This document shows positions 9,967 to 18,659 of a stretch of 64,000 nucleotides of DNA, piece by piece; position 1 is the stretch's first letter; every line of letters starts with the position of its first letter. The DNA comes from Methylobacter sp. (lineage in GTDB: Bacteria > Pseudomonadota > Gammaproteobacteria > Methylococcales > Methylomonadaceae): the NCBI RefSeq assembly GCF_030680395.1, contig NZ_JAUXVR010000006.1, forward strand, positions 124,001 through 188,000, read 5' to 3'. The notes beneath the pieces were generated by a model. The model did not search any database and had not been told where the DNA came from. It saw nothing but the letters and a program-made list of their open reading frames with translations. The position numbers and the translations under genes were made by a program.

Positions 9967-11646
9967 TTACAACTCGCACAAATCCCCCTGCTCCATGCCA
10001 TAAACAACATCGACCAAACCCAACCCGGCTTCACGGTGAGTCACCATGATCACGGTTTTATCCTTGGCAAAACCCGCCAGTGCTTTGAATACATCCCGTT
10101 CCGTATCGCTGTCCAAACCTTCGGCGGGTTCATCCAGAATCAATACCGGCGCATTTTTAAGATAAAGCCGCGCCAGCGCGATACGCCGCGCTTCGCCTCC
10201 CGACACTTTCACGCCGCTTTCGCCTACCCAGGTATCAAGACCTTCAGGCAAATAACCGATAAAGTGTTCCAATCCTGCGGCTTTAACGGCAGCATTCAGC
10301 TCTGTTGCCGTGGCGTCCGGTTTGGCAATTAACAGGTTTTCCTTAATAGTGGCGGCAAACAGTTGACTGCGCTGGGACAATACGCCAAAACAGCTCATTA
10401 ATTCATCGGCATCCAGTTGCCTGATATTTTGTCCGGCCAATAAAATACTGCCCTGTTCAGGGTCGTAATAACGCATGATTAGTTGCAATAAGGTGGTCTT
10501 ACCCGAACCGCTAGGGCCGACAATAGCGATTTTCCTGCCCTGCGGAATAGTCAGGCTGATATTGTTCAGCACTCTGCCCTGCTGGTCCGAATAGCGAAAG
10601 CTCACCTCGTTTAACTGCAAATCATAACGGTCCGGCAATGCTGATGGCTGATTCGACTGGGGTGTTGTCGGCAACATTTCTGTAACCTGCCTGATACGCC
10701 GGGCGGCTTTTTGAGTTTTCGCCAGCATTTGCATGGCTTGCGGCAAGGGCGTCACTAACTCGAAAGCCGCTATCACACAAAAAATAACCAAGGCTGAATC
10801 CGCTCCCGATAAAAGGCCGTCTTTAAATGAAATCGCCGCAAGCGCCAATGCCATCAATAATGTTAGCTGCGACAGCAACAAGGTGAATGCCGAAGAAATT
10901 GCCGACAAGCGGTTGTTCTGACGCTGGGTATTGATCATCAAATCGGAAAACTGCCCGAGCTTATCGCTAAACCGTCCGTAAGCCTGATTGGCGATTAAAT
11001 CCGCCAAGCCCTGCATCATATCGAGTTGCCGAATCCTGAAATTTGCAGCCAATATCACGATTTCTTCCGCTCCGGCACGTCCCAATCGATTAAAAACCCA
11101 CGGCACCCAGATTGAGGCAATCATCAACATAAGACCGGTAATCAAGCTGATTAGCGGCGCATAAAAAGCCAAAAATACGGTAACGGCGGTTATGCCAATC
11201 GCCGCTACGACGGCAGGAGCCAACAGCCGCAAATACAACGCGTCCAAAGCGTCAATATCCGCCGTCATGCGTGACAGTAAATCGCCGCTACGTAGTGCCG
11301 ACAAACGCCCCGGAACCAACGGTATAAGCTGCTGAAAAAACCAGCTGCGTATTCCGGCCAATACCCGAAAAGTAGCTTCATGGGTCACGACCCGCTCGCC
11401 GTAACGCCCCAAGGTGCGGCTGATCGCCAAAGCGCGTATTTGCGCGGCAGGCAGCATAAAGTTGAAAACCAGCGTATTGCCGTCAATAGCGATTAATCCG
11501 GCTATCGCGGAAGCGCTGACAAACCAGCCGGACAGCGTTAATAGCGCGATAGAGGCCAATGCAGTCAGCAATGACAGGCTTATCCCGCCCGCTAACCAGG
11601 CGCCATGCGGTTTGAATAATTTCAGGAAAAACCATAAATCTTTCAT
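9967..11646 (-). CDS. cydC: CydC, thiol reductant ABC exporter subunit
   Basis: A 559-residue fused ABC transporter half: a six-helix membrane domain (about 1-300) and an ATPase domain (about 340-555). Walker A is GPSGSGKTTLL, the signature is VSGGEARRIALARL, and Walker B is VLILDEPAEGLD. With CydD it forms the heterodimer that moves glutathione/cysteine to the periplasm and is needed for assembly of cytochrome bd oxidase and periplasmic c-type cytochromes. Its start overlaps the end of cydD by 4 bases. cydAB is not in this window. Confidence 0.93.
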   Translation of the reverse strand: MKDLWFFLKLFKPHGAWLAGGISLSLLTALASIALLTLSGWFVSASAIAGLIAIDGNTLVFNFMLPAAQIRALAISRTLGRYGERVVTHEATFRVLAGIRSWFFQQLIPLVPGRLSALRSGDLLSRMTADIDALDALYLRLLAPAVVAAIGITAVTVFLAFYAPLISLITGLMLMIASIWVPWVFNRLGRAGAEEIVILAANFRIRQLDMMQGLADLIANQAYGRFSDKLGQFSDLMINTQRQNNRLSAISSAFTLLLSQLTLLMALALAAISFKDGLLSGADSALVIFCVIAAFELVTPLPQAMQMLAKTQKAARRIRQVTEMLPTTPQSNQPSALPDRYDLQLNEVSFRYSDQQGRVLNNISLTIPQGRKIAIVGPSGSGKTTLLQLIMRYYDPEQGSILLAGQNIRQLDADELMSCFGVLSQRSQLFAATIKENLLIAKPDATATELNAAVKAAGLEHFIGYLPEGLDTWVGESGVKVSGGEARRIALARLYLKNAPVLILDEPAEGLDSDTERDVFKALAGFAKDKTVIMVTHREAGLGLVDVVYGMEQGDLCEL

Positions 11647-13427
11647 GATACAAGCCGTCCTTGCTGCATCTCTATCCGCCGGTCCATTCGCTGAATCACG
11701 TCCGGATCATGACTGGCGATAATCAGGGTTTTATTGATAAACAGTCGATCGATCACATCCAATAGCAGTGTTTTGTTGACGGCATCGAGATTGGCGGTCG
11801 GTTCATCCAGCAGGATAATGTCGGCGTTTTTTAAAAACGCCCTGGCCAGCGCGATTCTTTGCACCTGTCCGCCTGATAAACCATAGCCCCGCTCGCCAAT
11901 CGGCGTGAGCAATCCTTCCGGTAATTGTGCGCTGAACTCAATGACTCCGGCCGCCTGTGCCGCATTAACAATGCTTTGTTCAGACGCATTGGGATCGGCC
12001 AGCGCGATATTGTCTTTGATAGTGCCGTGGAAGATGTAGGCGTTTTGCCCCACCCATGCGATGGCTTTTGCGGCATGCTCCCGGTTAATGCTTTGGCCGT
12101 TAAGCAATACCCGGCCTTCGGTTGCCGCCTCAAAACCTAATAAAAGGTTTAAAAGAGTCGTTTTTCCTGCGCCAGACTCACCGATCAGGGCGATTTTTTC
12201 ACCGGCGGCAATATGCAGATTGATGCCCGTTAAAATCTGCCGTTTACTATAAATTTTACTGACATTGTTAAATTCAATCAGGCTGATCTTGTCAGCGTAG
12301 GACGCTGCCGAGGCACCAAGCGTATCATTCGCGATTGATGTGTCTGTTTCCAGCGCCTCGGCATCTTGCTCCAGTATCGCGAGGATAGCATCAGTCGCGC
12401 CCAATGCTGCGGCCCGATCATGATAATTAATCGCCAATTGCCTGAGCGGCATAAAAAACTCGGGGGCCAGCAGCAGCACAAACAGCGCCTCACTTAAACT
12501 GATATGCTCAGCCGGGCCGAAATGAACCAGTCCCAATAAGCCCAGCCCGACATAGACCGCCACCAGGGCAACCGCAACCGCACTGAAAAATTCCAGAATG
12601 GCCGATGATAAAAACGCAATGCGCAATACCGCCATGGTTTTTTCCCGAAAACCATCGGCAATCTTGTTGATATTGGCTAATTCTTGGTTGGCTTGTCCGA
12701 ACAGCTTTAATGTGGACAGTCCCTGTAAACGATCCAGAAAATAACCGCTCATTCTTGCCATTGCCAAAAACTGACTGCGATTTGCGGAGGCAGCGCCCAT
12801 ACCGACTAAAGCCATAAAAACCGGCACCAGCGGCCCGGTCACTAAAAAGATCAACCCAACTACCCAATTGATCGGCATGACCACGATAATCATAATGAGC
12901 GGCAATACGCCGACTATCATTTGCTGGGGCAAATAACGCGAAAAATAGCTGTCCAGCGCATCAACCTGTTCCAAGGTAACGGCCGCCAATTCGCCGCTTT
13001 GACGCTGCTTGATAGCGGCAGGTCCCAGCGTTAAAAACTTGTCGAACAGCTGTTGCCTTACCGACGCCCTGACTTGCGCACCGGCTTCAAATCCCCAGGT
13101 TTGATGCCAATAAACGCACACGCCACGTAAAATGAAAACCGCTGCCAATACTATCAATGGGGTAGTTAAAGACGCCCACGGCAGCTTGTCGATAATAACG
13201 GCTTGCAGTGTATAAGCCAGTGCTGCCGATTGAGCAATCACCCCAAAGCCGTTGGCAATACCCGCAATAGCGGCAAATAAAATCGGTTTACGAACGGCTT
13301 TGCTTTGCTCTTTTAACCAACCGGCACAAATTTTTTCTCTGGCCTTGTTTTTATCGAAATAGGCTTGATTATCTGTTTCTGTTAACCGCACTGGTTTTCG
13401 CCACTCGTTGTATTGATGAATAAGCAT
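11643..13427 (-). CDS. cydD: CydD, thiol reductant ABC exporter subunit
   Basis: A 594-residue ABC exporter half with the membrane domain at about 45-330 and the ATPase at about 380-590: Walker A GESGAGKTTLLN, signature LSGGQVQRIALARA, Walker B IILLDEPTANLD, and the H-loop IIASHD. The N-terminal segment AGWLKEQSKAVRKPI is typical of CydD. It is the first gene of the cydDC pair; the next plus-strand gene (OmpA-like lipoprotein) diverges from it. The start is the first in-frame ATG and is not strongly marked by a ribosome site. Confidence 0.93.
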   Translation of the reverse strand: MLIHQYNEWRKPVRLTETDNQAYFDKNKAREKICAGWLKEQSKAVRKPILFAAIAGIANGFGVIAQSAALAYTLQAVIIDKLPWASLTTPLIVLAAVFILRGVCVYWHQTWGFEAGAQVRASVRQQLFDKFLTLGPAAIKQRQSGELAAVTLEQVDALDSYFSRYLPQQMIVGVLPLIMIIVVMPINWVVGLIFLVTGPLVPVFMALVGMGAASANRSQFLAMARMSGYFLDRLQGLSTLKLFGQANQELANINKIADGFREKTMAVLRIAFLSSAILEFFSAVAVALVAVYVGLGLLGLVHFGPAEHISLSEALFVLLLAPEFFMPLRQLAINYHDRAAALGATDAILAILEQDAEALETDTSIANDTLGASAASYADKISLIEFNNVSKIYSKRQILTGINLHIAAGEKIALIGESGAGKTTLLNLLLGFEAATEGRVLLNGQSINREHAAKAIAWVGQNAYIFHGTIKDNIALADPNASEQSIVNAAQAAGVIEFSAQLPEGLLTPIGERGYGLSGGQVQRIALARAFLKNADIILLDEPTANLDAVNKTLLLDVIDRLFINKTLIIASHDPDVIQRMDRRIEMQQGRLVS

Positions 13428-13497
13428 AACACACTGACTTTGATGGAAACCTTTGCCATGTTCTAATGCTTATCAAAAATTGACGACATTTGTTCAG

Positions 13498-13532
13498 TTT
13501 AAATTTATTAAGTGCGTTATATAATTGCAGAC
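13498..13532 (+). promoter_or_regulatory. Candidate sigma-70 promoter for the OmpA-like gene
   Basis: A perfect TATAAT at 13520-13525 is preceded by an AT-rich stretch with TTTAAA at about 16 bases' spacing, a weak -35. A start near 13532 would leave a leader of about 70 bases before the ATG at 13605. The assignment is by eye only. Confidence 0.35.
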
Positions 13533-13604
13533 ACTGCCTCTAAACCAAGAGCGCTTGAATCGACTTCAGTAGAAGTCTCATCCAAATTAACCAAGGTTAT
13601 TCCA

Positions 13605-14498
13605 ATGAAGAAAAAATTATTAACGATAGGTATAAGTTCAGTCCTTTTGACGGCTTGCGTCACCGACCCTTACACCGGACAATCCAGTCTCAGCAAAGCG
13701 GCCATGGGCGGCGGCTTGGGCGCTGCGGCCGGCGCAGGCGCGGGAACGCTGTTCGGCGGCAACGACCTTAAAAATGCCGGATTGGGCGCTTTAGCCGGTG
13801 GCGTTGTTGGCGCGGCTGTGGGCGCTTACATGGATCATCAGCAACAAGAAATGCAGCAATCGTTGCAAGGTACCGGTATCGAAGTGCAAAGAACAGCGGA
13901 AAACACGCTTAACCTAACCATGCCGAGCAGCGTTACTTTTGCGTTCGATTCGGCAACTTTAACGCCACAAGCACAAGGCGCTTTGGATTCGGTAGCGAAG
14001 ATATTAAATCAATATCCCGACTCGACAATCAATGTCACCGGACATACCGATGATGTCGGCTCCGATAGTTATAATCAGTTATTGTCCGAGCGGCGCGCTG
14101 CCAGTGTTGCCGGTTATTTGTCGCAGCATGGTGTAAATTTCTCCCGACTCACCCAACAGGGCATGGGCGAGAGAATGCCGAAAGTGTCTAATGTGAACGA
14201 GGCGAATCGCGGACAGAACCGTCGGGTGGAGTTGGCTATTGTCGCCAATAAAAATGCGGGCGCGCAGCAAGGTCCTTCTCAGCAACAGGGTTACCCGCAA
14301 CAGCAAGGCTATCCCCAACAGCAGCAAGGTTACCCGCAGCAACAGCAGGGCTATCCTCAGCAACAAGGTTATCCTCAGCAACAGCAGGGCTATCCGCAAC
14401 AGCAACAAGGTTATCCTCAGCAGCAGGGTTATCCGCAGCAACAAGGCTACCCCCAACAACAAGGCTACCCGCAGCAGCAATATAATTATCCACAATGA
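13605..14498 (+). CDS. OmpA-family lipoprotein with glycine zipper and QGYPQ repeats
   Basis: The start at 13605 gives MKKKLLTIGISSVLLTAC, a lipoprotein signal with lipobox LTAC (Cys18). A glycine-zipper segment follows (about 32-80, GGGLGAAAGAGAGTLFGG and similar). The OmpA-like peptidoglycan-binding domain is at about 105-215: VTFAFDSATLTPQA, TGHTDDVGSDSYN, LSERRAASV, NRRVELAI. The last 75 residues are tandem GYPQQ/QQ units, low complexity and probably variable in number. It likely anchors the outer membrane to peptidoglycan. An earlier in-frame ATG at 13512 would destroy the signal peptide and was rejected. The stop overlaps the start of thiD by 4 bases, an odd coupling between an envelope gene and a cofactor gene. 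Confidence 0.9.
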   Translation: MKKKLLTIGISSVLLTACVTDPYTGQSSLSKAAMGGGLGAAAGAGAGTLFGGNDLKNAGLGALAGGVVGAAVGAYMDHQQQEMQQSLQGTGIEVQRTAENTLNLTMPSSVTFAFDSATLTPQAQGALDSVAKILNQYPDSTINVTGHTDDVGSDSYNQLLSERRAASVAGYLSQHGVNFSRLTQQGMGERMPKVSNVNEANRGQNRRVELAIVANKNAGAQQGPSQQQGYPQQQGYPQQQQGYPQQQQGYPQQQGYPQQQQGYPQQQQGYPQQQGYPQQQGYPQQQGYPQQQYNYPQ

Positions 14499-15283
14499 CG
14501 TTAAATCGCCCTGTCGTGCTTTCATTTTCCGGTCATGACCCCAGTGGAGGCGCAGGGGTGCAGGCCGACATGGAAGCTTTGATCAGTCATCGCTGTCATG
14601 CCGCCAGCATCATCACCGCCTTAACCGAGCAGGACACCCGGAATGTAAAAAAACTCATCCCGCAAAGTCCGGAAGCCATTATCAGTCAGGCCAACACCTT
14701 ATTGGACGACCTGCCGGTCAAGGCTTTTAAAATCGGTTTAATCGGCCATCATGAAACCGCAGCCGCCATTCATGCGATATTAAAACAACACCCGCATATT
14801 CCGGTGGTCCTGGATCCGGTACTGGCGGCAGGCGGCGGCGCGGAGCTGTCAAACGACCGGCTCATCGCAACTATTGTTGATTTGCTACTGCCCTGCACTA
14901 CCGTGTTAACGCCGAACAGCGAAGAAGCCCGCAAACTGGCCGGATTAACCGACCTGAACGACTGCGGTCTGGCACTGCTGGAAAAAGGCTGCGACTATGT
15001 GCTGATCACCGGCAGCCATGAAGCCACGCCGTCGGTCAGCAATCAGCTGTTCCATGACCGGCGCAGTTGGGAAACCTACACCTGGGACAGATTGCCGTTC
15101 AGCTATCATGGCTCCGGCTGCACGCTGGCTTCCACTATTGCAGCGTTGATAGCGCACGGCCTGGAACCTTTGCAAGCCGTCATCGAAGCTCAGGAATACA
15201 CCTGGAATTCATTAAATGCCGCTTATCATCCGGGCAAAGGCCAGCACATTCCCAACCGGTTTTTTTGGATGGATGAAGAGTGA
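14495..15283 (+). CDS. thiD: Hydroxymethylpyrimidine/phosphomethylpyrimidine kinase
   Basis: The 262-residue product is a ribokinase-fold ThiD. SFSGHDPSGGAGVQADM is the N-terminal substrate loop, LDPVLAAGGG and LTPNSEEARKLAG are mid-domain motifs, and the catalytic region is GSGCTLASTIAALIAHG near the C-terminus. It phosphorylates HMP and HMP-P to HMP-PP for thiamine synthesis. thiE follows in the same direction. It begins inside the stop codon of the OmpA-like gene. Confidence 0.93.
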   Translation: MTLNRPVVLSFSGHDPSGGAGVQADMEALISHRCHAASIITALTEQDTRNVKKLIPQSPEAIISQANTLLDDLPVKAFKIGLIGHHETAAAIHAILKQHPHIPVVLDPVLAAGGGAELSNDRLIATIVDLLLPCTTVLTPNSEEARKLAGLTDLNDCGLALLEKGCDYVLITGSHEATPSVSNQLFHDRRSWETYTWDRLPFSYHGSGCTLASTIAALIAHGLEPLQAVIEAQEYTWNSLNAAYHPGKGQHIPNRFFWMDEE

Positions 15284-15319
15284 TTACAAATCCACCTGGA
15301 GCGGATTTGCACGCGAAGC

Positions 15320-15373
15320 GCCCGCAAGGGTGCGGGCAAGGACAGCCCGCATGAATTTTCCTGCAAGCGGGCT
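15320..15373 (+). promoter_or_regulatory. Two hairpins around the thiE start codon
   Basis: Stem GCCCGCA/TGCGGGC with an AGGG loop (15320-15337) is followed by AGCCCGC (15344-15350) pairing with GCGGGCT (15367-15373). The second pair places the thiE ATG (15351) in its loop. No TPP riboswitch consensus is visible. The elements could hinder or tune thiE translation, or be a small repeat inserted between thiD and thiE. Confidence 0.4.
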
Positions 15374-15968
15374 ATACGCGATCACCCAGACCGGAAATAA
15401 ATCCGGCGACATCATTATTAATGAAGTTGCAGCCGCTATTAAAGGCGGCGCAGTCATTGTGCAATATCGGGACAAGAACCCGCTGGACGCGCCATTTCTT
15501 GCCCGTGAACTGGTCAAAATTTGCCATCAGCATAACGTGCCGTTACTGATCAATGATGACATCGAACTTGCGGCACTGGTTGGCGCTGACGGCGTCCACC
15601 TCGGCAGAGAAGACGGCGCCGTTACTCAGGCAAGAAAGCTGTTGGGCGAGGATGCCATTATCGGCGTTTCCTGCTATAACTTTGTCGAACAAGCCGTTGC
15701 CGCTCAAACGCAAGGCGCAACTTATGCGGCTTTCGGGCGATTTTTCCCGTCCTCGTCAAAACCGCTGGCGGCGCCCGCCCGGATCGAAACATTACGACAA
15801 GCAAAGCGTGTGCTGACTATCCCTATTGTTGCCATAGGCGGCATTCTGCCGGACAATGGCGCACAGTTACTTGCAGCGGGAGCCGATTTGTTGGCTGTGA
15901 TCGGCGGAGTATTCGACCATCAGCCGGAACAGTCGGCTCGGGCTTATAAGGCATTATTCAGTCGCTAA
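15351..15968 (+). CDS. thiE: Thiamine phosphate synthase
   Basis: With the start at 15351 (MNFPASGLYAITQTGN) the product has 205 residues, normal for ThiE. TIM-barrel motifs are in order: IVQYRDKNPLDA, LLINDDIELAALVGADGVHL (pyrophosphate and Mg site), GVSCYN, YAAFGRFFPSSSKP, and PIVAIGGILPDN with AGADLLAVIGGVF at the phosphate site. It couples HMP-PP with thiazole phosphate. The frame is open upstream to 15216, but that stretch overlaps thiD and contains hairpins, and is not ThiE-like. No good ribosome site is visible before either start. Confidence 0.9.
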   Translation: MNFPASGLYAITQTGNKSGDIIINEVAAAIKGGAVIVQYRDKNPLDAPFLARELVKICHQHNVPLLINDDIELAALVGADGVHLGREDGAVTQARKLLGEDAIIGVSCYNFVEQAVAAQTQGATYAAFGRFFPSSSKPLAAPARIETLRQAKRVLTIPIVAIGGILPDNGAQLLAAGADLLAVIGGVFDHQPEQSARAYKALFSR

Positions 15969-15999
15969 ACGCTTTAAACCAAGCCGGGAAAACATAAGC

Positions 16000-16470
16000 A
16001 TGACCGACAATCGTAGAGCATTTATCAAAAAGTCAGTTGCCTTCAGCGGTTATGCAATTTTTGCGACCGGCGGACTGCTTACCTCTCCCGAAGCAACTGC
16101 AGAATGGCTAGCCGAGACCACATCCACCAACATACTGCAACAAACCTTAAAGCGTTTGTTCAAAGACCAAAAAATCATCGAGTCCGATAAAATCGACATC
16201 CGGATTCCCAAAACGGCGGAAAATGGCGCGGCCGTCCCTATTGCGGTAACCAGCAGCCTGAACAATGTTGAAAGCATCGCCATTCTGGTTGAGAAAAACC
16301 CCATCCCTTTGGCCGCTAAATTTGAATTATCTCCAGACCTGGAAGCTTTTGTATCGGTCCGCTTAAAGATAGCCGAATCATCCGCTGTAGCCGTCATCGT
16401 AGAGACTAACGAAGGTTTCTTCACCGCCAGCAAGAAAGTCATCGTCACTCCTGGCGGCTGCGAGATTTAG
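16000..16470 (+). CDS. soxY: SoxY, thiosulfate-oxidation sulfur carrier
   Basis: A 156-residue SoxY protein. The N-terminus carries a twin-arginine signal (NRRAFIKKSV followed by a hydrophobic run), so it is exported folded to the periplasm. The body has the SoxY Ig-like pattern (IRIPKTAENGAAVPIAV, SIAILVEKNPIPLAAKFEL). SoxY carries sulfur intermediates on a C-terminal Cys in a GGCGG tail. Here the end is PGGCEI, so the Cys is kept but the last two Gly are replaced by Glu-Ile. It is followed after one base by soxZ. No soxA, soxB, soxX or soxCD is in the window. Confidence 0.9.
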   Translation: MTDNRRAFIKKSVAFSGYAIFATGGLLTSPEATAEWLAETTSTNILQQTLKRLFKDQKIIESDKIDIRIPKTAENGAAVPIAVTSSLNNVESIAILVEKNPIPLAAKFELSPDLEAFVSVRLKIAESSAVAVIVETNEGFFTASKKVIVTPGGCEI

Positions 16471-16471
16471 C

Positions 16472-16783
16472 ATGTCGAGCATTAAAATCCGCACCAAACG
16501 CATGGACGGAAAAATGCAAATCCGGATGCTGATAGCCCACCCGATGGAACACGGGCGTAATCGTGACGCCAGGACCAACGCACTCATCCCGGCGCATTTT
16601 ATTCAGGAACTAACGGTAAAACATAATAAAAACGTTATTATTACCGGCAACACAGGCGCCAACATTTCCAAAGATCCCTACTTTGCTTTTACGCTAAAAG
16701 GCGGCAACCCCGGCGATAAAATCACCATCAGTTGGGTGGATAACCTGGGCAATGAAGATACTCAGGATCATATTGTTAAATAA
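16472..16783 (+). CDS. soxZ: SoxZ, partner of SoxY
   Basis: A 103-residue protein with the SoxZ pattern: IRTKRMDGKMQIRMLIAHPM, GRNRDARTN, PAHFIQELTVKHNKN, SKDPYFAFTLKGGNPGDKI and a final WVDNLG. It forms the SoxYZ heterodimer that presents the sulfur-loaded Cys of SoxY to the other Sox enzymes in the periplasm. It starts one base after the soxY stop. It has no signal peptide of its own, as usual for SoxZ, which is carried out with Tat-exported SoxY. Confidence 0.93.
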   Translation: MSSIKIRTKRMDGKMQIRMLIAHPMEHGRNRDARTNALIPAHFIQELTVKHNKNVIITGNTGANISKDPYFAFTLKGGNPGDKITISWVDNLGNEDTQDHIVK

Positions 16784-16803
16784 ATGTTCCCTTCCCGGTT
16801 ATC

Positions 16804-17853
16804 CTAAACGCCATGATAGTACCCTCCCTTAGAACCATGACCTGTTGGTAACGATACCGGCAACTCTTTCTGCGGCAATCTTTCATATAGCGCCACCGGA
16901 TTTCCATCCAAAACTGTAAGCGCTTGTGTTAATACTTTCCGGTCAAACTCAGGCATATTTTGCGCCGCGCCGGCTCCAGACTGGCTTGTGGCATGCGCAT
17001 TGGCTTTTTGAATAAGCGCCGATGCCGTCTCTAATTTCTGATCCAGCGTTGTTTCCTCACCTTCCAAATCGGGATGCGCTTCGATATAAAGCGTATTGTC
17101 CAGCCATCCAACCTTGATCGGTTGTTTAACCATATAGACCGGCGTGCCGACCGGAACCGAGTTGTATAAGGCCTCAATGTCTTCAGGGTACATACGCACG
17201 CAACCATGCGTTATCTGCATACCGATACCGTAAATCTTGTCAATATCGGTGCCGTGTATCAAATAGCCGCCGGGAACGGCCAGATGCAGCATATAGGCTC
17301 CCAAAGGATTATGAGGTCCCGGTGGAACCACGGCAGGTAATGGATCGCCATTCGCCGCGTGTTCGCGTCGAATCGATTCCGGCGGATGCCATGCCGGATC
17401 TTTGACTTTCCGCACAATACTGGTTTTACCCAGAGGCGTTTTCCAGTCTTGCCGACCGATGCCATGGGCATAGGACATTACCTGCGGCGCAAGCCCTTTT
17501 TGAGTGGGCGGATAATAATACATCCGGTATTCGGCGATATTCAGGGTAATCCCTTCGTGGGGCGTATCCGGCAAAATGCGCCTGTTGGATAAACGGACAA
17601 TCTCGTCTTTTTTGACTTGCCAACGGTCAACGTTAGGATTCAAGCGCACGATTTCGGTTTGTCCCAGAAGAAAGCGCCTTGCCACATCCGGTAAGGTCTC
17701 GTTTTGTTCTGCGCGCGTTAAAGACACGTCGTCATGAAATTGAGTGATGACGCTATCATTGCTGTTTTCCGGCAAGGTATAGGTCGTGGCACTAGCAATA
17801 CCGCTGATAGCGGACAATAAAATCGAAAAAGCAAACAGCAAACGAACTTTCAT
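16804..17853 (-). CDS. L,D-transpeptidase (ErfK/YbiS/YcfS type)
   Basis: A 349-residue exported protein. Residues 1-22 form a signal peptide. A LysM-like segment lies at about 45-95 (ETLPDVARRFLLGQTEIVRL, NPNVDRW). The YkuD catalytic domain covers about 102-245: LNIAEYRMYYY, GIGRQDWKTPLG, PGGYLIHGTD, and the catalytic ITHGCVRMYPED with its His and Cys. The C-terminal 100 residues form an extra region. It makes 3-3 peptidoglycan cross-links or attaches a lipoprotein to peptidoglycan. It is convergent with soxZ, only 20 bases away, without a clear terminator. Confidence 0.92.
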   Translation of the reverse strand: MKVRLLFAFSILLSAISGIASATTYTLPENSNDSVITQFHDDVSLTRAEQNETLPDVARRFLLGQTEIVRLNPNVDRWQVKKDEIVRLSNRRILPDTPHEGITLNIAEYRMYYYPPTQKGLAPQVMSYAHGIGRQDWKTPLGKTSIVRKVKDPAWHPPESIRREHAANGDPLPAVVPPGPHNPLGAYMLHLAVPGGYLIHGTDIDKIYGIGMQITHGCVRMYPEDIEALYNSVPVGTPVYMVKQPIKVGWLDNTLYIEAHPDLEGEETTLDQKLETASALIQKANAHATSQSGAGAAQNMPEFDRKVLTQALTVLDGNPVALYERLPQKELPVSLPTGHGSKGGYYHGV

Positions 17854-17903
17854 TACGATAATTTTCTCAGGTTTATTAATAAGGATTTAACAGCAGGCAA
17901 TCG

Positions 17904-18659
17904 TTAAGCAATCAACAGGGCAATTCCCCAGGCAATAAAAGCGGCGCCTACCGCTTTGCAAATAAGCTTTGATTGCAGAGGCATGGATTTCTCCAATATA
18001 ACCAATAATGTTATCAACGCCATTCCCAGCAAATTCATCACGCCCACGACAAACATGATCAGCATTTGCGCCCAGCAACAGCCGACACAGTAGGCACCAT
18101 GTTTCAGACCCATATTAAATGCGCCGACTGCACCATTCTGCCATTCGTTTAATAAAAAGCCCATCGGGGTTTTGCAATGTACTAAACAGGCATTTTTTAT
18201 CGGCATAAACTGGTAAAAGCCCGCCAGAAACAAAATACCGGCAGCCGATATTGAATTTTGGTTGTCCATCATCGGTGATAGCCAGGCCAAGCCATGCATT
18301 TGCCATTGCAGCAACGTTAACGCGCCACTAAATAACAGCCATATTCCCAGATAGGCCGAAGTAAACAGGTAAGTCAATTTATAGGACGCTTTGTTTTGTT
18401 GCCTGCAAACACGGGCAAACGCCAGAATCATGGGGATGGCGGAAGGCAGCATCATTGCCGCCATCATGACCGCCCACATAAAATAAACCAAAGCGAAGTC
18501 GATAAAGCGCCAAGCCAAGGGTTCGGAGGGCGGCATCCACATGCTCGACATCGGTTGAGATGTCATTTGATTATGTTGATAAAACAGATAGCTCCAGGCA
18601 GCAAAAACCCATGCCAGCACCATAGCTAAAATAGACGTCTGCGCTTTAACCCAGCCCAT
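17904..18659 (-). CDS. DUF2182 membrane protein
   Basis: A 251-residue integral membrane protein with about six hydrophobic helices, including MWAVMMAAMMLPSAIPMIL and a C-terminal GMALITLLVILEKSMP helix pair. The motif YCVGCCWAQMLIMFVVGVMN is characteristic of DUF2182. The Met-rich helices and Cys cluster suggest metal handling in this family, but no function is established that I know of. Its start overlaps the stop of the DUF1326 gene by one base. The DUF1326-DUF2182 pair is a recurrent neighbourhood, so the two probably act together. Confidence 0.88.
   Translation of the reverse strand: MGWVKAQTSILAMVLAWVFAAWSYLFYQHNQMTSQPMSSMWMPPSEPLAWRFIDFALVYFMWAVMMAAMMLPSAIPMILAFARVCRQQNKASYKLTYLFTSAYLGIWLLFSGALTLLQWQMHGLAWLSPMMDNQNSISAAGILFLAGFYQFMPIKNACLVHCKTPMGFLLNEWQNGAVGAFNMGLKHGAYCVGCCWAQMLIMFVVGVMNLLGMALITLLVILEKSMPLQSKLICKAVGAAFIAWGIALLIA

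Noticed and set aside
14079-14525. Leu-rich frames opposite the OmpA-like gene
   Set aside because: They are the complement of the QGYPQ repeat codons and have no start context or domain.
15216-15350. N-terminal extension of ThiE
   Set aside because: It overlaps thiD, includes hairpin sequence, and ThiE motifs begin only after 15351.
13605-15968. A TPP riboswitch for the thiamine genes
   Set aside because: No CTGAGA-type core or matching stems are visible upstream of thiD or thiE.
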